NCBI GenBank assembly: GCA_002084765.1
Contig: NBMB01000020.1
Location: 5,385-69,384, forward strand
Source: Candidatus Cloacimonetes bacterium 4572_55
GTDB lineage: Bacteria > 4572-55
DNA: 64,000 nt
Reading direction: 5' to 3'
Part shown: positions 61,066 to 64,000 of the stretch, piece by piece
Numbering within the stretch: position 1 is the first letter of the stretch
How the letters are laid out: each line of letters opens with the position of its first letter
Notes under the pieces: model-generated
What the model was told of the DNA's origin: nothing
Database searches by the model: none
Seen by the model: the letters and a program-made list of their open reading frames with translations, nothing else
Made by a program: the position numbers and the translations under genes

Positions 61066-62247
61066 ATGTTTTCCGACCGCCTCTTCCCGGACCTCTCTCT
61101 GAACTCCATCGCTCTGGAGATTGACCGGTTACAAGCTGCTGACGTGAATCTGATCAACCTGACGGAATCGAATCCCACTCTCGTGGGTCTCCGCTATCCG
61201 CCAAATCTGTTCAACCTCTTGAACAATTCGGACTCATCGCGTTATTCCCCCCACCCATTGGGATCAAAAAAAGCAAGAGAAGCGGTCGCTGGGGACTACC
61301 AACGGCGCGGAATCGCAATCGATAGTGAGAGCGTGATCTTGACCGTCGGTGCCAGCGAATCCTACTCCTTGTTATTTAAGCTGTTGTGCGACGCGAGAGA
61401 CACGGTATTGATACCCTGCCCCGGCTATCCCCTGCTCGAACATTTATGCCGATTGGACGCGATTATTCCCTCGACATACCGCCTCCGCTACTATGGTGAA
61501 TGGTCCATCGATCTTGACGAGATGGAATCCGCGGTGACAGACCAAACCCGAGCGATCTTGTCGGTCAATCCCAACAATCCGACCGGCTCATTTATCAAGC
61601 CCGGGGAGTGGAAACGGCTGACTGCAGTATGCCGGGAGCGATCTCTGGCACTCATCGTTGACGAGGTTTTTTCCGACTATCCCCTGATCCCTAATTTTCC
61701 AAGCGACCCGCAGCATGAAGGCGCGTTGATCTTTCGTCTTGGCGGGATATCCAAAGCAGTGGGCTTGCCTCAGCTTAAGCTGGGATGGATCGTTGTTACA
61801 GGACCGAGTTCCCTCCGAGAGCAGGCATTGAAGCGACTCGAGTTTATTTGCGATCAATATTTGTCGGTAAACGCGCCGATTCAGTTTGCGCTCCCGGATA
61901 TCTTCCGAATCGGCGCGGCTGTCCGAGAGCAGATTCAAGAAAGAATTTGGATAAATTACCAGAGTCTGCAACAGATTGTTGACAACGACCCGCTTTGTAA
62001 TATATTATGGACCGAGGGAGGCTGGTATGCGATCCTGCAAGCTCCGGCTATGGTAGAAGAGAAGGAGCTGACCCTGCGCGCGCTGAGACAGGCGCATACC
62101 CTTGTCCACCCCGGCTACTTTTTTGATTTTCAAAAACAACCGCTTGTCGTGATCAGCCTATTGCTCCCGACAGAGCGGTTTGTTGAAGGCGTGAACCGGT
62201 TGCTGTCCGTGATTGAGGAAATGACGGAGAATTTAAACCGAACCTGA
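61066..62247 (+). CDS. PLP-dependent class I/II aminotransferase
   Basis: A 393-residue fold-type I enzyme, starting 14 bp after ruvA. Motifs: INLTESNPTLVGLRYP, YSPHPLGSKKAREAVAGDYQ, VILTVGASESYSLLFKLLCD (PLP phosphate site), SVNPNNPTGSFIKPGEW (Asn), LALIVDEVFSDYPL (Asp), and the Schiff-base Lys in FRLGGISKAVGLPQLKLGWI. The substrate is not evident; relatives are annotated as aspartate/alanine-type aminotransferases or as pyridoxal-phosphate enzymes of unknown role. Its place between ruvA and ruvB implies co-transcription, not shared function. Confidence 0.92.
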   Translation: MFSDRLFPDLSLNSIALEIDRLQAADVNLINLTESNPTLVGLRYPPNLFNLLNNSDSSRYSPHPLGSKKAREAVAGDYQRRGIAIDSESVILTVGASESYSLLFKLLCDARDTVLIPCPGYPLLEHLCRLDAIIPSTYRLRYYGEWSIDLDEMESAVTDQTRAILSVNPNNPTGSFIKPGEWKRLTAVCRERSLALIVDEVFSDYPLIPNFPSDPQHEGALIFRLGGISKAVGLPQLKLGWIVVTGPSSLREQALKRLEFICDQYLSVNAPIQFALPDIFRIGAAVREQIQERIWINYQSLQQIVDNDPLCNILWTEGGWYAILQAPAMVEEKELTLRALRQAHTLVHPGYFFDFQKQPLVVISLLLPTERFVEGVNRLLSVIEEMTENLNRT

Positions 62248-62274
62248 ACTACCATCTCAAATAAAGGCGTTCGA

Positions 62275-63327
62275 TTGATAACCGATAAAAAACGGATGTT
62301 CGATCCCAATATGTTGGATGAGGAAAACGAGCTTGATCAGACCCTGCGCCCGATTCGTTTTGCTGATTTTACCGGTCAGAAAAAGCTGATTGATAATCTG
62401 GAAATTTTCATTGAAGCCGCCAAAAAACGTGGCGATGTTTTGGATCACGTCCTATTTTATGGACCTCCAGGATTGGGCAAAACCACGCTGGCAAATCTGG
62501 TCGCGAGAGAGATGCAGGCGGACATTACCCAAAGCTCAGGTCCGGTGTTGGAGCGACCGGCTGATCTGGCTGGTATGTTGACCAATTTAAAGCGGAAAGA
62601 CGTCCTTTTTATCGATGAGATCCACCGCCTGAATCGGGTGGTAGAAGAATATCTTTATCCTGCGATGGAGGATTTCAACTTGGATATTATGATCGACAAG
62701 GGACCAAATGCCCGCTCGGTCAAACTAAATCTGAACCCTTTTACTTTGGTTGGTGCCACAACCCGCGCGGGTATGCTCACCTCGCCTATGAGAGCCCGAT
62801 TTGGGATCATCTGCCGGTTGGAATATTATGACTCGGAGGAGCTTGAGAAAATTGTGAAGCGTTCGGCAAGAATTCTCAAGATTGAGATCGACAATCAGGG
62901 TGCTTTTGAGATCGCTCGACGGTCTCGAGGAACCCCGCGTATCGCCAACAGACTGCTGCGTCGGGTGCGGGATTATGCACAGGTCAAAGCCGACGGCGCA
63001 ATCACTTTGGATGTGGCGGACAAAGCATTGTTAATGTTGGATGTCGATAAAAAGGGACTTGACGATATGGATCGCCGATTGATCGTCGCATTGATAGAAA
63101 AATTCGAAGGGGGACCGGTTGGAATTAAAAATTTGTCGGCAGTGATCGGAGAAGACTTGAATACGATAGAAGAAATGATCGAGCCATACCTGATTCAGGA
63201 GGGGTATATCAAACGGACGCCCCAAGGACGCACCGCAATGCCCGCGGCTTATTCGCATTTCGGCTATCCAATTCATGCCGATCATGTCAGTAAAGAAGAA
63301 AAAAACACGCAGAAGTCTCTGTTTTGA
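62275..63327 (+). CDS. ruvB: Holliday junction branch-migration ATPase RuvB
   Basis: The start is TTG at 62275 with AAAGGCG upstream; ATG at 62296 has no ribosome site. A 350-residue AAA+ ATPase: [20 protein letters not shown], Walker [21 protein letters not shown], Walker [21 protein letters not shown], sensor 1 [20 protein letters not shown], arginine-finger region and sensor 2 [20 protein letters not shown], then the winged helix [20 protein letters not shown]. It drives branch migration with RuvA. Confidence 0.97.
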   Translation: MITDKKRMFDPNMLDEENELDQTLRPIRFADFTGQKKLIDNLEIFIEAAKKRGDVLDHVLFYGPPGLGKTTLANLVAREMQADITQSSGPVLERPADLAGMLTNLKRKDVLFIDEIHRLNRVVEEYLYPAMEDFNLDIMIDKGPNARSVKLNLNPFTLVGATTRAGMLTSPMRARFGIICRLEYYDSEELEKIVKRSARILKIEIDNQGAFEIARRSRGTPRIANRLLRRVRDYAQVKADGAITLDVADKALLMLDVDKKGLDDMDRRLIVALIEKFEGGPVGIKNLSAVIGEDLNTIEEMIEPYLIQEGYIKRTPQGRTAMPAAYSHFGYPIHADHVSKEEKNTQKSLF

Positions 63328-63345
63328 CAAGTCCGCTAAATTTGC

Positions 63346-63372
63346 CGTAGCGCAGAAGGTTATTTTGCGCTA
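63346..63372. other. Hairpin between ruvB and the FmdB gene
   Basis: GTAGCGCA, eleven bases, TGCGCTAC. There is no T-run after it. It may attenuate read-through from the ruv genes. Confidence 0.5.
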
Positions 63373-63403
63373 CATAATTATGAAATGAAAAAAGGAGATC
63401 AAA

Positions 63404-63613
63404 ATGCCTATTTATGAATACCATTGCGAGGACTGCACAACGACGTTTGAGAAGCTGGTCTTTTCCACGTCTGGGACTGCTGTCGTAGAATGTCCAAAGT
63501 GCGGCGGATCCCGAACTCGAAAGCTGTTCTCCGCTTTTGCGTCGTCCGGGTCGGCAGAAGCTACTGGAGGCACACTGCCATGCGGCAGGAACTCGGGTGG
63601 TGCTTTTACATGA
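63404..63613 (+). CDS. FmdB-family zinc-ribbon protein
   Basis: A 69-residue protein beginning MPIYEYHCEDCTTTFEKLV, with four Cys in CEDC and CPKCGGSRTRKLFSAF, the classic FmdB/putative regulatory zinc ribbon. A Gly/Ser tail with one more Cys follows. Family members are small, widespread and of unresolved function (one was linked to formamidase regulation). AAGGAGATCAAA precedes the ATG. Confidence 0.93.
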   Translation: MPIYEYHCEDCTTTFEKLVFSTSGTAVVECPKCGGSRTRKLFSAFASSGSAEATGGTLPCGRNSGGAFT

Positions 63614-63625
63614 GCGTAGACCCTT

Positions 63626-63642
63626 CCCGGCAGGTTGCCGGG
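63626..63642 (+). terminator. Probable terminator of the FmdB gene
   Basis: CCCGGCA-GGT-TGCCGGG, a perfect 7-bp GC stem 12 bp after the stop, followed by the T-rich ACTCTTGTTAATTTCTT. The T-tract is interrupted. Confidence 0.6.
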
Positions 63643-63750
63643 ACTCTTGTTAATTTCTTGAGGATCACATTTTTCCTTTACCCCGCCGCGTAAGGAATTC
63701 GAACAATTGGAGAGGCTTTAATCGTCGCAATAGACAAGGGTTAAAGCCTC

Positions 63751-64000
63751 TCTGGATAATCCGCGTAATCTGCAGATAACAATAGAAAATTCTTATCTGG
63801 ATAATCCGTGTAATCTGCGGATAACAATAGAAAATTCTTATCTGGATAATCCGCGTAATCTGCGGATAACAATAGAAAATTCTTATCTGGATAATTCGCG
63901 TAATCTGCGGATAACAATAGAAAATTCTTATCTGGATAATCCGCGTAATCTGCGGATAACAATAGAAAATTCTTATCTGGATAATCCGCGTAATCTGCGG
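63751..64000 (+). repeat. 45-bp tandem repeat array (continues beyond window)
   Basis: Units start at 63751, 63796, 63841, 63886, 63931 and 63976; five are complete and the last is cut by the window edge. Each unit contains ATAATCCGCGTAATCTGCGG, the interspersed-repeat core, plus a 25-base linker ending AAAATTCTTATCTGG. Single-base differences occur in units 1 (GCAG), 2 (CCGTG) and 4 (ATTCG). Because 45 is a multiple of three, the minus strand is open with a 15-residue period (LSADYADYPDKNFLL); this is a consequence of the repeat, not evidence of a gene. Confidence 0.95.

Noticed and set aside
63741-63962. Minus-strand protein with LSADYADYPDKNFLL repeats
   Set aside because: It is only the translation of a 45-bp tandem DNA repeat; there is no start signal, and units continue beyond the window.
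63751-64000. Possible CRISPR array
   Set aside because: The units are directly adjacent and identical apart from point changes, with no unique spacers and no cas genes.

Overview
The window reads as chromosome of an uncultured Gram-negative bacterium at moderate GC. Outer-membrane barrels, lipoproteins, an O-antigen-ligase-like protein, a C-terminal YPNPF (FlgD/type-IX-like) sorting domain, a dockerin protein, a Gld-type ABC system, pyruvate:ferredoxin oxidoreductase and menaquinone biosynthesis suit an anaerobic or facultative member of the FCB-like candidate phyla (KSB1, Calditrichota and similar). That placement is inference from gene content. No rRNA or tRNA gene was found. Many genes appear to start with TTG.

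Layout. 1-5.7 kb (minus): a truncated iron-type binding protein, a repeat-containing protein of unknown role, a lytic transglycosylase, a YvlD-like membrane protein, a lipoprotein behind a consensus sigma-70 promoter, menG, and a saccharopine-dehydrogenase-like gene broken by a deletion. 5.7-15 kb: transketolase, an acetyl-CoA-synthetase-like enzyme, and a four-gene Gld-like ABC operon whose last gene (DUF4340) is frameshifted. 15-17 kb: panB-panC. 17-29 kb: surface and regulatory genes (CocE-type hydrolase with sorting domain, Cys-rich membrane protein, hybrid histidine kinase, CutA, CNNM/CBS protein, FecR/TPR protein, outer-membrane barrel), with a decayed guaB fragment and a 120-bp nested palindrome between them. 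29-37 kb: a PiT transporter with PhoU-like tail, radical SAM protein, sulfotransferase, thioredoxin, Cys-cluster protein and O-antigen-ligase/TPR protein. 37-47 kb: energy metabolism, with a large pyruvate:ferredoxin oxidoreductase followed by a porin, octaheme HAO-like cytochrome and hexaheme NapC-like cytochrome controlled by a Crp/Fnr protein. 47-57.7 kb: a glutamine amidotransferase, then minus-strand cheB, a 947-residue double IMP-dehydrogenase, dnaK, mdh, xseB and a membrane-inserted SMC-like ATPase. 58-64 kb: cupin and flippase genes, a fibronectin/dockerin protein, ruvA, an aminotransferase, ruvB, an FmdB zinc ribbon, and a 45-bp tandem array that runs off the end.

The two most distinctive systems are the Crp/Fnr-porin-HAO-NapC respiratory unit, with FNR-like palindromes about 90 bp before both the regulator and the porin, and the tandem IMPDH in which the second copy has lost the catalytic loop. 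A canonical guaB relic lies elsewhere in the window. A short repeat with core TAATCTGCGGAT is scattered through intergenic DNA, has entered one gene's 3' end, and has been amplified into tandem copies in two places.
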